A DNA stretch of 44,140 nt, taken from the NCBI GenBank assembly GCA_903905475.1, contig CAIVGK010000267.1, forward strand, positions 1 through 44,140, given 5' to 3'. Within the stretch, counting starts at the first letter, position 1; each line of letters begins with the position of its first letter. The notes beneath the pieces were generated by a model. The model was not told the origin of the DNA and searched no databases. It saw nothing but the letters and a program-made list of their open reading frames with translations. Of this stretch, positions 21,151-29,880 are shown piece by piece. A program made the position numbers and the translations under genes. The stretch is from an uncultured Burkholderiales bacterium (GTDB taxonomy: Bacteria; Pseudomonadota; Gammaproteobacteria; Burkholderiales; Burkholderiaceae_C).

Positions 21151-21352
21151 GTGACCCTTTGCGAAGGGTCACAGGCGAGGGGATGGGTCACGAAAAAACC
21201 TAGTGTTTATGCGGCTTGTACCCCTTGTTACCCTTGTGACCCTTGTTTGTATATGGAAAGGAATAAAGCGTAATAAGTTAGTAGCCACTAACTAAGAGAG
21301 AAGCGTAGGGGGTTTATGGGAAAAGAGGGTAACAGGGTCACAAGGGTCACAC
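21151..21352. other. Putative replication origin with GGGTCAC iterons
   Basis: GGGTCAC or its complement occurs at 21151, 21164 (together a perfect 9-bp hairpin), 21185, 21236, 21335 and 21344. A tandem array TTGTACCCC-TTGTTACCC-TTGTGACCC has an exact 9-base period (21216-21242). An array in the opposite orientation lies at 21327-21352. An AT-richer segment with a GTTAGT/ACTAAC hairpin separates them. Iterons, inverted arrays and an AT-rich centre beside a primase-helicase gene fit an origin. Confidence 0.65.
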
Positions 21353-21378
21353 GCAAAGTTTTGCAAGAAAGGAAAGAC

Positions 21379-21624
21379 ATGGAGCAAGTAACACTGACGT
21401 TGAATGAGCGGCGGTACAGAATCGGCGAGTCGCATCATCGCGCCAAGCTCACAGATGAGCAAGTCGACCAAATGCGCGAGCTGCACGAGGAGCAGGGCGT
21501 TGGGTATCGAACCCTCGCCAAACAGTTCAACGTGAGCAAGCGCACGGTGCGCGACATCGTGCACTACAAGACCAGAGCACAGACACCTGAGTTTTGGGTC
21601 AAGGCGAAGGGCGGTGGGCAATGA
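21379..21624 (+). CDS. Small HTH protein
   Basis: 81 residues from ATG 21379, which has AAAGGA eight bases upstream. The track start at 21316 would translate the iteron array and is less likely. The HTH is clear: AKLTDEQVDQMRELHEEQGV then YRTLAKQFNVSKRTVRDIVH, of the resolvase/RNA polymerase sigma-4-like type. It could bind the adjacent iterons or regulate the packaging genes. Overlaps the next gene by four bases (ATGA). Confidence 0.75.
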   Translation: MEQVTLTLNERRYRIGESHHRAKLTDEQVDQMRELHEEQGVGYRTLAKQFNVSKRTVRDIVHYKTRAQTPEFWVKAKGGGQ

Positions 21625-21947
21625 GCAACGTCATCGAGTTCGGCAAGAAGCCCAAGGCAGCGCCACCAAAGCCACCAGAGGGCGACCTGAGCGCCTACGC
21701 AGCATCACGGCGCATTGCCACCCACTTCGGCATCGCGGTGTCGACAGAGGACGCAGTGAAGCTCGAGCTCCAACTGCAGCGCATGATGGCGCACGCCTAC
21801 CACCAAGGCCACTCGGATGGCACAGCGTGGCGTGGCCTGATGGCTGGCGTTCGGGTCGATGGCCCCAACGTGGTCATCGCGGTCAAGGGCGGCAACGAGG
21901 GCGCACGCCTGCTGTGCGGTGAGCTGGTGAAGGTGATAGACCAATGA
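21621..21947 (+). CDS. Unknown protein upstream of terminase
   Basis: 108 residues from ATG 21621. It begins MSNVIEFGKKPKAAPPKPPE, then an amphipathic helical region (DAVKLELQLQRMMAHAYHQG) and a final beta-alpha part (VVIAVKGGNEGARLLCGELV). It is coupled on both sides (ATGA). Similar small proteins precede terminase genes in many phages; function unknown. Confidence 0.7.
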   Translation: MSNVIEFGKKPKAAPPKPPEGDLSAYAASRRIATHFGIAVSTEDAVKLELQLQRMMAHAYHQGHSDGTAWRGLMAGVRVDGPNVVIAVKGGNEGARLLCGELVKVIDQ

Positions 21948-22078
21948 GCGCCCGCGACATCGGCTTCATCGTGTTCACGGTCGGCGTCGGCTTGGTGCTC
22001 TGCGCTGACAGCATCGCGGCCTCCGACGCTGGCCTCATCATGCTGGGCATCGGGCTGGGCTCAATCGCTCGGGGGTAG
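21944..22078 (+). CDS. 44-residue two-TM microprotein
   Basis: Too short for the ORF track. Reads MSARDIGFIVFTVGVGLVLC and continues with a second hydrophobic stretch (AGLIMLGIGLGSIARG). The ATG overlaps the preceding stop (ATGA). Function unknown. Confidence 0.6.
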   Translation: MSARDIGFIVFTVGVGLVLCADSIAASDAGLIMLGIGLGSIARG

Positions 22079-22133
22079 GCCTACCCCTTGAGGGTGCGGA
22101 TAACAGGCCTTGACGTGCCCAGAATGTGCGTCA

Positions 22134-22673
22134 ATGAGCCAATATGCCCCATGGGTTAAGCCCTTCCTCGACCACCTGCGCACGTCCTGCAACGTCGCGG
22201 GTTCGTGCCGCGCTGCCGGGATAAGCCACACCGCTGTCTACGCCCTGCGCGACAAAGACGCCGACTTCGCCGCCGCGTGGGACGACGCGCTCGAGGAGAG
22301 CTACGACCACCTCGAGGCCGAAGCGCGACGCCGCGCCTTCGAGGGCGTCGAAGAGCCCGTTGTCTACCAAGGCCAGCTCACCCCAGTGTGGGAGCGCAAC
22401 CCAGACGGCACCGTGGTCAAAGACGACGAGGACAACTGGGTGCAGGCCAAGAACCCGGATGGCTCCCCCAAATACCTGACCGTCAAGAAGTACAGCGACG
22501 GCCTCGCTCAGTTCCTGCTCAAGGGCTACCGACGTCGCAAGTTCGGCGAGAAGCTCGAGCTCACAGGCAAGGACGGCGGGCCAGTCACCATCGACGAGAC
22601 CGCACGCGCTGCGCGAGTTGCACAGCTCATGGCGCTGGCCGCCAAGCGCAAAGAGTTCGAGGACCTCGCTTGA
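22134..22673 (+). CDS. terS: Terminase small subunit
   Basis: 179 residues from ATG 22134; a TTG at 22110 would add eight residues (MTCPECAS), and neither has a strong SD. The N-terminal HTH (FLDHLRTSCNVAGSCRAAGI then SHTAVYALRDKDADFAAAWD) is typical for DNA-recognising terminase small subunits. A middle part has VEEPVVYQGQ and a KYSDGLAQFLLKGYRRRKFG segment found in this group. It recognises the phage DNA and recruits the large subunit, encoded next with overlap TTGA. Confidence 0.85.
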   Translation: MSQYAPWVKPFLDHLRTSCNVAGSCRAAGISHTAVYALRDKDADFAAAWDDALEESYDHLEAEARRRAFEGVEEPVVYQGQLTPVWERNPDGTVVKDDEDNWVQAKNPDGSPKYLTVKKYSDGLAQFLLKGYRRRKFGEKLELTGKDGGPVTIDETARAARVAQLMALAAKRKEFEDLA

Positions 22674-24208
22674 ACGCAGTAGAAGCAACCGAGCTCGCCA
22701 AGTACCTCACACCCGAGGAGCTGGCCGAGCTCGACGACCTGCTAGTGGCCGACATGAACGTGAGCGTATGGCGCCCACTGCCCGGCCCCCAGACCATGGC
22801 GTACGAGTCCAAGGCAGATGTCGTGGGCTACGGCGGTGCAGCGGGCGGTGGCAAGACCGACCTCGCAGTAGGCAAGGCGCTCACCAAGCACACCAAGGCC
22901 GCCATCTTCCGACGTGAAGCGACCCAGCTCTCTGGCGTGACCGACCGCCTGACCGAGCTGCTGGGCAACCGCGATGGCTACAACGGGCAAGAGAAGATTT
23001 GGCGCAACGCTGGGCCACGCGAGATGCAGATTGAGTTCGGCTCTGTGCCCAACTTGGGCGACGAGACCAAGCACCAAGGCCGGCCGAAAGACTTCCTCGT
23101 GCTCGATGAGACCGCCAACTTCCTCGAGCAGCAGGCACGATTCCTCATGGGCTGGGTGCGCACGACTGTGCCGGGCCAGCACTGCCAAACGCTGATGACC
23201 TTCAACCCGCCGACCTCTGCAGAGGGCCGCTGGATTATTGAGTTCTTTGGCCCATGGCTGGACAAGAAGCACCACCTCTACCCCACGCCACCGGGCGAGC
23301 TGCGCTACGTCGCGGTGATCGATGGAAAGGACGTGTGGGTCGAAGACGGCAGCGAGATCGAGCACAACGGCGAGATCATCAAGCCACAGTCACGCACCTT
23401 CATCCCCTCGCGAATCAGCGACAACCCATTCCTGATGGGCACGGGCTACATGACCACGCTTCAGGCTATGCCCGAGCCACTGCGCTCGCAGATGCTCTAC
23501 GGCGACTTCCAAGCAGGCATGGAGGACGACCCATGGCAGGTGATCCCGACCGCGTGGGTCGACATCGCTATGGCACGATGGAAAGAGCGCGCACCCAAGG
23601 GCGAGATGATGAGCTTGGGCGTCGACGTCGCACGAGGCGGCAAGGACAACACCACGATCGCCGCCCGCCACGAGGGCATGTGGTTCGATCAGCCGATGGT
23701 CCACCCCGGCTCACAGACGCCAGACGGCCCCAAGGTTGCGGGCCTCGTCATCGGTTGCATTCGCGACCGCGCGCCCATTCACATCGACGTCATCGGTGTG
23801 GGCGCGTCACCCTACGACTTCCTCAAGCACGCACGCCAAGACGTGTACGGCGTGAACGTGTCAGAGCGCGCCACCATGATGGACAAGTCCGGGCGACTCG
23901 GCTTCTTCAACCTGCGCAGCCAACTGTGGTGGAAGTTCCGCGAGGCGCTCGACCCATCCAACGATACGGGCATCGCGCTGCCACCAGACAAGCAACTCGC
24001 CGCCGAGCTGTGCGCGCCCAAGTGGACGATGTCTGGCACCACCATCAAGGTGGAGTCACGCGACGACATCATCTCCCGCATTGGCCGAAGCCCCGACCGC
24101 GCGACCGCCTACATCATGGCGCTCATGGACACGCCCAAGCGCCACAACCTAGAGCGCGGTGCGGATAACACAGCCACTCTTGCCTACGATCCCTACAGTT
24201 CAATCTGA
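22670..24208 (+). CDS. terL: Terminase large subunit
   Basis: 512 residues from TTG 22670, coupled to the small subunit stop; the track's 22205 start reads the small-subunit gene out of frame. Walker A is GYGGAAGGGKTDLAVG (about residue 60), Walker B FLVLDETANF (about 145), and the C-terminal RNase H-like nuclease has LGVDVARGGKDNT, HIDVIGVGASPYD and a final Asp in SPDRATAYIMAL. It packages DNA into the prohead using ATP and cuts it. The family matches Bcep22/BPP-1-like podoviruses. Confidence 0.95.
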   Translation: MNAVEATELAKYLTPEELAELDDLLVADMNVSVWRPLPGPQTMAYESKADVVGYGGAAGGGKTDLAVGKALTKHTKAAIFRREATQLSGVTDRLTELLGNRDGYNGQEKIWRNAGPREMQIEFGSVPNLGDETKHQGRPKDFLVLDETANFLEQQARFLMGWVRTTVPGQHCQTLMTFNPPTSAEGRWIIEFFGPWLDKKHHLYPTPPGELRYVAVIDGKDVWVEDGSEIEHNGEIIKPQSRTFIPSRISDNPFLMGTGYMTTLQAMPEPLRSQMLYGDFQAGMEDDPWQVIPTAWVDIAMARWKERAPKGEMMSLGVDVARGGKDNTTIAARHEGMWFDQPMVHPGSQTPDGPKVAGLVIGCIRDRAPIHIDVIGVGASPYDFLKHARQDVYGVNVSERATMMDKSGRLGFFNLRSQLWWKFREALDPSNDTGIALPPDKQLAAELCAPKWTMSGTTIKVESRDDIISRIGRSPDRATAYIMALMDTPKRHNLERGADNTATLAYDPYSSI

Positions 24209-24221
24209 CAGAGGTACACCC

Positions 24222-24434
24222 ATGTGCTTAAGCTCGCCATCCGCTCCACCACCTCCACCACCTCCTGAGAAACCAGCAGAGGTCAAGCAAGCCGAGACCA
24301 TCGATGCTGTGCGCGTGAAGCGCAAGGATCAAGCAGCGGCAGGCGGCATGGGCTCAGGCACCTTGCTCACAGGCCCCGGCGGCATCCAGACAGGCGCTCT
24401 CAACGTAACGAAGCCGACCCTGCTCGGCCAATAA
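24222..24434 (+). CDS. Small Pro-rich protein before the portal
   Basis: 70 residues from ATG 24222. After a Pro-rich start (APPPPPPPEKPAEVKQAE) it ends with GSGTLLTGPGGI and TLLGQ, a motif of short proteins found just before the head-tail connector gene in many podoviruses. Probably a minor structural or assembly protein. Confidence 0.75.
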   Translation: MCLSSPSAPPPPPPPEKPAEVKQAETIDAVRVKRKDQAAAGGMGSGTLLTGPGGIQTGALNVTKPTLLGQ

Positions 24435-24437
24435 GCC

Positions 24438-26117
24438 ATGCAAGCTCAAACCCCACGCGAGCGCAAGCTCCAACGCAAGGCCGCCCTCTACAACGAGCGG
24501 TCTAGCTGGGACTCGCACTGGAAAGAAATCAGCGAGTATCAACTGCCACGCGCGGGGCGATTCTTCACGAGCGACCGCAACAAGGGCAAGAAGCGCCACA
24601 ACAACATCTACGACAACACCGCATCGTTCGCGATCCGCACGCTGTCTGCCGGGATGATGGCGGGCATGACCAGCCCAGCGCGCCCATGGTTCCGACTCGG
24701 TATCTCCGACAAGGACCTCATGGAGTCCGGCCCAGTCAAGGCTTGGTTGCACCAGACCGCTGAGCTCATGCGCGCGATCTACGCATCGAGCAACACCTAC
24801 CGCGCACTGCACGGCCTCTACGAAGAGCTCGGCGTCTTCGGCACAGCGGCCACCTTTGTGCTGCCCGACTACGACAACGTGCTGCACCACTACCCGATGA
24901 CCATCGGGGAATACGCGCTCGCGACCGACCACAAAGGCAACGTGAACACGGTAGTGCGCGAGGTCGACATGACCGTGCAGCAGATCGTCGAGCAGTTCGG
25001 TTTGAAGAACGTGTCGAGCACGGTCAAGAACATGTGGGACATGCACAAGCACGACCAGTGGGTGACCATCATGCACATGGTCGAGCCACGCTTCGACCGC
25101 GACGTGCGCAAGATGGACGCCCTCAACAAGCGCTTCTCTTCCTGCTACTTCGAGCCAGCGAACGACGACACAAGCAAGTTCCTGCGCGAGTCGGGCTTTA
25201 ACCGCTTCCCGGCGCTGACCCCGCGCTGGCAGGTGACAGGCAACGACGTGTACGGCCAGAGCCCCGGCATGGAGTGCTTGGGCGACGTCAAGCAGCTCCA
25301 GCACGAGCAACTGCGCAAGGCGCAGGGTATCGACTACCAAACCAACCCACCACTGCAGGTGCCCAGCGCGTACAAGGATTACGCCAAGGCTCGCCTGCCC
25401 GGCGGTGTGTTCCACGTCGACGCCACGGCAGCGGGGCAGGGCGTGCGCTCCGCCTTCGAGGTCAACCTCAACCTGCAACACCTGCGCGAAGACATCGTCG
25501 ACGTGCGCGAGCGCATCCGCTCTGCGTACTACGCCGACCTCTTCCTCATGCTCGCCAACGACACCCGCAGCGGTATCACCGCCACCGAGGTGGCAGAGCG
25601 CCACGAAGAGAAGCTGCTGATGCTCGGCCCAGTGCTCGAGCGTCTGCACAACGAGCTCTTGAGCCCGATGATCGACATCACCTTCGACTACTGCAAGGAG
25701 GCAAACATCCTGCCACCTGCACCGAAGGAGCTGCAGGGCATGGACCTCGACATCGAGTTCATCTCCACGCTGGCTCAGGCTCAGCGCGCGGTGGCCGCCC
25801 AAGGCATGGACCAGCTGCTGGCCCGCGTTGGCAACATCGCTGCGGTCAAGCCCGACATCATCGACAAGATCAACTTCGACCAGATCATCGACGACACGGG
25901 CGAGATGTTTGGGGTCAACCCCAAGATCATCGTGCCAGACGACGAGGTGGCGAAGATGCGCGACGCACGCGCACAGCAGCAGGCCCAACAGCAAATGCTC
26001 GCCGCAGCTCAACCCATGGTTGAGACCGCCAAGTCCGCAAGCGAGATCGACACCGCAGGCCTGACCGAGGTCATGAACATGTACCAAGGTTACGGCACCT
26101 CAAGCCCACAAGTCTAA
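24438..26117 (+). CDS. Portal (head-tail connector) protein
   Basis: 559 residues. The start TPRERKLQRKAALYNERSSW and DSHWKEISEYQLPRAGRFF, then GMMAGMTSPARPWFRLGI, are signatures of the podovirus head-tail connector family (Head-tail_con). The C-terminus has a Gln-rich helix (RDARAQQQAQQQM) of barrel type. Twelve copies are expected to form the ring through which DNA passes. It lies directly after terminase, the normal order. The 577-residue ORF on the opposite strand is a shadow. Confidence 0.93.
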   Translation: MQAQTPRERKLQRKAALYNERSSWDSHWKEISEYQLPRAGRFFTSDRNKGKKRHNNIYDNTASFAIRTLSAGMMAGMTSPARPWFRLGISDKDLMESGPVKAWLHQTAELMRAIYASSNTYRALHGLYEELGVFGTAATFVLPDYDNVLHHYPMTIGEYALATDHKGNVNTVVREVDMTVQQIVEQFGLKNVSSTVKNMWDMHKHDQWVTIMHMVEPRFDRDVRKMDALNKRFSSCYFEPANDDTSKFLRESGFNRFPALTPRWQVTGNDVYGQSPGMECLGDVKQLQHEQLRKAQGIDYQTNPPLQVPSAYKDYAKARLPGGVFHVDATAAGQGVRSAFEVNLNLQHLREDIVDVRERIRSAYYADLFLMLANDTRSGITATEVAERHEEKLLMLGPVLERLHNELLSPMIDITFDYCKEANILPPAPKELQGMDLDIEFISTLAQAQRAVAAQGMDQLLARVGNIAAVKPDIIDKINFDQIIDDTGEMFGVNPKIIVPDDEVAKMRDARAQQQAQQQMLAAAQPMVETAKSASEIDTAGLTEVMNMYQGYGTSSPQV

Positions 26118-26126
26118 GGACCCACC

Positions 26127-26450
26127 ATGATCGACATGAAGAACACCAAGGCCTCCACCGAGTCAACGCTTGTTGCTCAGGACATGGTCGAGGAGTACCC
26201 CTACGGCTTGCGCATCCGACTCGGCAACGAGGAGCTCGCCAAGCTCGGCATCAAGGAGATGCCTGCGATCGACACCGAGATGAAGCTCACCGCATTGGTG
26301 TGCGTGATTGGGATCAGCCAGAGCGACTCCGCCGACGGCGAACCCTATCGCAGCGTCGAGCTGCAGATCGAACAGATGTCTTTGGCGCCCGCCAAGGAAG
26401 AAGACAATTCGGCCACCGCCAAAGCGCTCTATCCAACGATGCTCGCTTGA
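26127..26450 (+). CDS. Capsid staple-like protein
   Basis: 107 residues. It starts MIDMKNTKASTEST and has EYPYGLRIRLGNEELAKLGI followed by a strand-rich part ending VELQIEQMSL. This pattern is found in small proteins between portal and major capsid genes of podoviruses that are annotated as capsid staple or stabilising proteins. Assignment rests on motif and position. Confidence 0.65.
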   Translation: MIDMKNTKASTESTLVAQDMVEEYPYGLRIRLGNEELAKLGIKEMPAIDTEMKLTALVCVIGISQSDSADGEPYRSVELQIEQMSLAPAKEEDNSATAKALYPTMLA

Positions 26451-26473
26451 CGGTGCGTTTAAGGTAATTCCCA

Positions 26474-26812
26474 ATGAGTAAAGTCCAACACAACAACAAC
26501 ATGCGAAGAGACCCGACCGACATTCGTCGTCAAGAAGCAGAAGCACAGCGCGATGAGCGCGCCGCCAAAGCGAAACGCGACAAAGAGGTTGAGGACTTCA
26601 AAGAAGTTGTACGTACCAAGCAAGGCCGTCGCTTCATTTGGCGACTGCTCGAAGAGGCAGGCGTTTATCGCTCCAGCTTCACGGGCACCAGCCAGACGTT
26701 CTTCTTGGAGGGTCAGCGCAACATGGGTCTCTTGTTGATTCGAGAGATCCACGAGATCTGCCCCGATGTGTACACACTAATGCTCAAGGAGCAAGAGTCA
26801 CATGACAACTGA
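26474..26812 (+). CDS. Bbp19-like virion protein
   Basis: 112 residues. After a charged coiled-coil N-terminus (IRRQEAEAQRDERAAKAKRD) it shows the Bbp19 domain: VVRTKQGRRFIWRLLEEAGV, then FFLEGQRNMGLLLIREIHE and CPDVYTLMLKE. The family is named after a Bordetella phage BPP-1 protein and supports relationship to that group. It overlaps the scaffold gene by 11 bases. Role in the head is not known. Confidence 0.8.
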   Translation: MSKVQHNNNMRRDPTDIRRQEAEAQRDERAAKAKRDKEVEDFKEVVRTKQGRRFIWRLLEEAGVYRSSFTGTSQTFFLEGQRNMGLLLIREIHEICPDVYTLMLKEQESHDN

Positions 26813-27464
26813 ATCGTTGGTATCCGGCCAAGACACACCTAATGCCGGGGGACAACAAAGTGCTGATGGCGTAAAGCCTGACAGCGCGGGCGCACAGCCC
26901 AATGGTGGTAATGCACCTGAAGCGAACGCAGACGGCCAACAGGCTGGCGCGAACGCAGACGGCGCACAACCCAAAGGCGACGAGAAGCCAGCGGACGATA
27001 AGGGCGCGAAAGCACCTGAGTCCTACGACTTCAAGATGCCCGAGGGCGTCGCACTCGACTCGGCAGCTGCCGAAGAGTTCAGCGGCATCGCGAAAGAGTA
27101 CGGTCTGACACAGGAGCAGGCGCAGAAGGTTGCAGACGTTGGTGCCAAGATGGTCCAACGCCAACTCGAAGCACATGCCGCTCAGGTAGCAGAGTGGACT
27201 GAAGCGGTGAAGACCGACAAGGAGATCGGGGGCGATAAGCTCAACGAGAACTTGGCGATCGCACGCAAGACGATCGACACCTTTGGTTCACCCGAGCTGA
27301 AGAACGTGCTTAACCAAACGGGTTTGGGCAACCACCCCGAGATCGTTAAGCTGGCTTACAAAATCGGCAAAGCGATTTCTGATGACGGCTTCGTGCGCGG
27401 TGGCAACACCACAGCACCTCGCTCGGCAGCAGAGATCATGTACCCCTCAATGGCAAAAAACTGA
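26802..27464 (+). CDS. Head scaffolding protein
   Basis: 220 residues. The first 65 are low-complexity, rich in Ala, Asn, Asp, Gly and Pro. Then comes ESYDFKMPEGVALDSAAAEE, a helical core (YGLTQEQAQKVADVGAKMVQ) and EIGGDKLNENLAIARKTIDT, the pattern of podovirus scaffold proteins placed before the major capsid gene. It would direct prohead assembly and leave before packaging. No protease motif is visible. Confidence 0.75.
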   Translation: MTTESLVSGQDTPNAGGQQSADGVKPDSAGAQPNGGNAPEANADGQQAGANADGAQPKGDEKPADDKGAKAPESYDFKMPEGVALDSAAAEEFSGIAKEYGLTQEQAQKVADVGAKMVQRQLEAHAAQVAEWTEAVKTDKEIGGDKLNENLAIARKTIDTFGSPELKNVLNQTGLGNHPEIVKLAYKIGKAISDDGFVRGGNTTAPRSAAEIMYPSMAKN

Positions 27465-27475
27465 AAGGTTAAATC

Positions 27476-28471
27476 ATGGCAACTTTAAATACATTCATGC
27501 CTACGCTCGCCGATTTGGCAACGCGTATGGACCCCGACGGTTCGGTCTCGAAAGTGATCGAACTCTTGCAACAAACCAACCCAATCTTGGACGACATGAG
27601 CTGGGTCGAAGGTAACCTGCCAACAGGTCACAAGACGACTATCCGCTCTGGTTTGCCAACTGGTACTTGGCGCAAGCTGAACTACGGTGTGCAACCTGAG
27701 AAGAGCACAACCGTGCAAGTCACAGACACCTGCGGCATGTTGGAAAGCTACGCTGAAGTCGATAAGGCTTTGGTGAAGTTGAACGGCAACGAAGCTGCAT
27801 TCCGTTTGTCTGAAGACCGCGCCTTCATCGAAGGCATGAACCAGACAATGGCAAGCACATTGTTCTACGGCGACAGCTCTTTGGACCCTGAAAAGTTCAC
27901 TGGCTTGGCCGCACGCTACAGCCAGAAGTCTGGCGTTGAGAACGGCGAGAACATCTTGCTGGGCGGTGGCTCTGGCTCTGACAACACCTCGATCTACTTG
28001 GTGATTTGGGGCGACAACACCATCCACGGCATCTATCCAAAAGGCTCCAAGGCTGGTTTGGACGTGCAGGACCTCGGCGAAGAGACATTGCTCGACGCCA
28101 ACGGTGGCCGCTACCAAGGTTACCGCACTCACTACAAGTGGGACTGCGGCGTGACTTTGCGCGACTGGCGCTACGTTGTTCGCATCGCGAACATCGACGT
28201 GTCTGACTTGACCAAGAACGCTGCCTCTGGCGCCGACTTGATCGACCTGTTGAGCCAAGCTGTGGAAATCCCACCTAACCTCAACATGGGCCGCGCTGTG
28301 TTCTACGCGAACCGCACCATCACTAGCTTCTTGCGTCGCCAAATCGCGAACAAGGTCGCTGGTTCTACCTTGACCATGGACGATGTCGCTGGCAAGAAAG
28401 TGTTGAGCTTCGACGGTATCCCGTTCAAGCGCACCGACGCTCTGTTGAACACAGAAGCCGCCATCTCCTAA
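27476..28471 (+). CDS. Major capsid protein
   Basis: 331 residues with strong SD (GAAAGG). It starts MATLNTFMPTLADLATRMDP and has NLPTGHKTTIRSGLPTGTWR and GRAVFYANRTITSFLRRQIA, features of the BPP-1-like capsid group, whose HK97-like fold has a rearranged topology. Codon choice is distinctly different from neighbours (more TTG Leu and GGT/TCT), as often for the most highly expressed gene. It is between scaffold and cement genes. Confidence 0.9.
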   Translation: MATLNTFMPTLADLATRMDPDGSVSKVIELLQQTNPILDDMSWVEGNLPTGHKTTIRSGLPTGTWRKLNYGVQPEKSTTVQVTDTCGMLESYAEVDKALVKLNGNEAAFRLSEDRAFIEGMNQTMASTLFYGDSSLDPEKFTGLAARYSQKSGVENGENILLGGGSGSDNTSIYLVIWGDNTIHGIYPKGSKAGLDVQDLGEETLLDANGGRYQGYRTHYKWDCGVTLRDWRYVVRIANIDVSDLTKNAASGADLIDLLSQAVEIPPNLNMGRAVFYANRTITSFLRRQIANKVAGSTLTMDDVAGKKVLSFDGIPFKRTDALLNTEAAIS

Positions 28472-28498
28472 TCAACCGCCTGACCGAAAGGACAAATC

Positions 28499-28915
28499 AT
28501 GATTATCGATAAAGCCCTCCAAGTGTCCGACGCGCAGGCTGTTACCAGCTCTGCCGCTTCGACAGACGTGATCGACACGGGCGTTGCAAACCGCGCCATC
28601 GGCGATGTGACCAGCTTGGCTGCTGTCATCACCGTGGACGAGTCTGCAACCGCTTCGGGTTCGGCCACCGTGACCTTCAGCTTGCAAGACTCTGCTGACA
28701 ACTCCAGCTTCGCTGACGTGGTGGCTTCTGCCGCCATCGGCAAGGCTGCGTTGACAGCGGGCACTCAGGCTGCAGTGTTCAAGCTGCCACCTAACCTGCG
28801 TCGTTACGTTCGCGTGTACTACACGGTCGCCACTGGTCCTCTGACCGCTGGCAAGTTCAGCGCCCAAGTGGTGATGGACTACAACCGTCAACGCGCATAC
28901 CCCAACGCAGTCTAA
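28499..28915 (+). CDS. Capsid cement/decoration protein
   Basis: 138 residues with AAAGGA upstream. The sequence is Ala/Ser/Thr/Val-rich and beta (SLAAVITVDESATASGSATV, FSLQDSADNSSFADVVASAA) and ends RYVRVYYTVATGP then FSAQVVMDYN. It follows the major capsid gene and matches the Bbp16-type cement protein position in BPP-1, which has a jelly-roll fold. Probably binds between capsomers. Confidence 0.75.
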   Translation: MIIDKALQVSDAQAVTSSAASTDVIDTGVANRAIGDVTSLAAVITVDESATASGSATVTFSLQDSADNSSFADVVASAAIGKAALTAGTQAAVFKLPPNLRRYVRVYYTVATGPLTAGKFSAQVVMDYNRQRAYPNAV

Positions 28916-28925
28916 GGGGTAGGCC

Positions 28926-29180
28926 ATGAGCATCAAAGTACGCGCAACTACACGTGGCTACTATGGTGGCGTGGTCCGCGAAGCGGGCGATGTGTTTGAG
29001 GTGGAAACCAAAGAGCACGTCGGCAGCTGGATGGACCCAGCCGTCGAAGAGAAGGGTCCTGCAAAGGAACCTGCTAAAGGCGGCAAGGGCAAAGGCGGTA
29101 AAGCCGCTGACGCCACAGCCACCAAGGGCAACGCCGAGCAAAACGGCGATGCTCAAGGCGACACTGCTGACCTAGCCTAA
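28926..29180 (+). CDS. Small head-region protein with Lys/Gly/Ala tail
   Basis: 84 residues. The N-terminal half (KVRATTRGYYGGVVREAGDV, FEVETKEHVGSWMDP) is a small module common in phage structural regions, in which a short barrel ends with a W-M-D/E motif. The C-terminal half is low-complexity (KGGKGKGGKAADATATKGN). Likely a minor structural protein. Confidence 0.7.
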   Translation: MSIKVRATTRGYYGGVVREAGDVFEVETKEHVGSWMDPAVEEKGPAKEPAKGGKGKGGKAADATATKGNAEQNGDAQGDTADLA

Positions 29181-29202
29181 ACACTGGGCCAGCAACCAAA
29201 GC

Positions 29203-29229
29203 AACATGGCCGCCACGAGCGGCCATGTT
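29203..29229 (+). terminator. Hairpin between head and tail genes
   Basis: AACATGGCCGC / GCGGCCATGTT is a perfect 11-bp stem with a 5-base loop. It is followed by CGTAAC, not a T-run. It may act as a partial terminator, RNA processing site or 3' stabiliser that raises capsid mRNA levels relative to the tail genes. Confidence 0.5.
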
Positions 29230-29250
29230 CGTAACTGATGGAGAGATAAC

Positions 29251-29880
29251 GTGGCAAACGCTGTAGAAATCTGTAACCTCGCCTTGGGCCACCTCGGTTC
29301 AGAGGCCAACGTCGCATCAATCTCTCCTCCAGATGGGAGCGCCGAGGCAGGCTACTGCGCTCGCTATTTCCCAATCGCACGCAAGCTCACGATCGCGATG
29401 GCTCAGTGGTCATTCGCCACTAAGCGCGCCGAGCTCGCTGAGGTAGACAACCCCAGCAAGGTGTGGATGTTCGCGTACTCGCTGCCATCCAACTGCGTCA
29501 AGCCCTACCGCATTCTGAAGTCTGGCGCCACGACCGAGCAGGACGGCGCCGCCTTCGCCATAGAAGACAACATCATCTTCACCAACGAGTCAAACGCGGT
29601 GCTGGTCTACACCCGCGACGTCACAGACACCACCCGCTACACCCCCGAGTTCATCTCGGCAATGAGCTGGGTGTTGGCCTCCTACTTGGCTGGCCCGATC
29701 ATCAAAGGCAACGAGGGCGCAAACGCTGCCCTCAAGCTGCGCGAGCGCGGCCTCGCCGAGACACGCATGGCCTCCGCAGGCGACGCCAACCGCAGCTCTG
29801 AAACACACGGCGCTCTGCCAATCAGCCTCGACAACGTCACAGGCGTGCAGATTCCCGCAATGGTGAGCTTCCGCCAATGA
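29251..29880 (+). CDS. Tail adaptor (gp11-like tubular protein A)
   Basis: 209 residues from GTG 29251 with GGAGAG upstream. EICNLALGHLGSEANVASIS and CARYFPIARKLTIAMAQWSF are hallmarks of T7 gp11-like adaptor proteins that join the portal to the nozzle. The rest has the expected mix (PYRILKSG, EFISAMSWVLASYLAGPI). The stop overlaps the next start (ATGA). Confidence 0.85.
   Translation: MANAVEICNLALGHLGSEANVASISPPDGSAEAGYCARYFPIARKLTIAMAQWSFATKRAELAEVDNPSKVWMFAYSLPSNCVKPYRILKSGATTEQDGAAFAIEDNIIFTNESNAVLVYTRDVTDTTRYTPEFISAMSWVLASYLAGPIIKGNEGANAALKLRERGLAETRMASAGDANRSSETHGALPISLDNVTGVQIPAMVSFRQ

Noticed and set aside
24354-26087. 577-residue minus-strand ORF
   Set aside because: Antisense shadow of the portal gene; composition dominated by Val, Leu, His and Arg with no motif.
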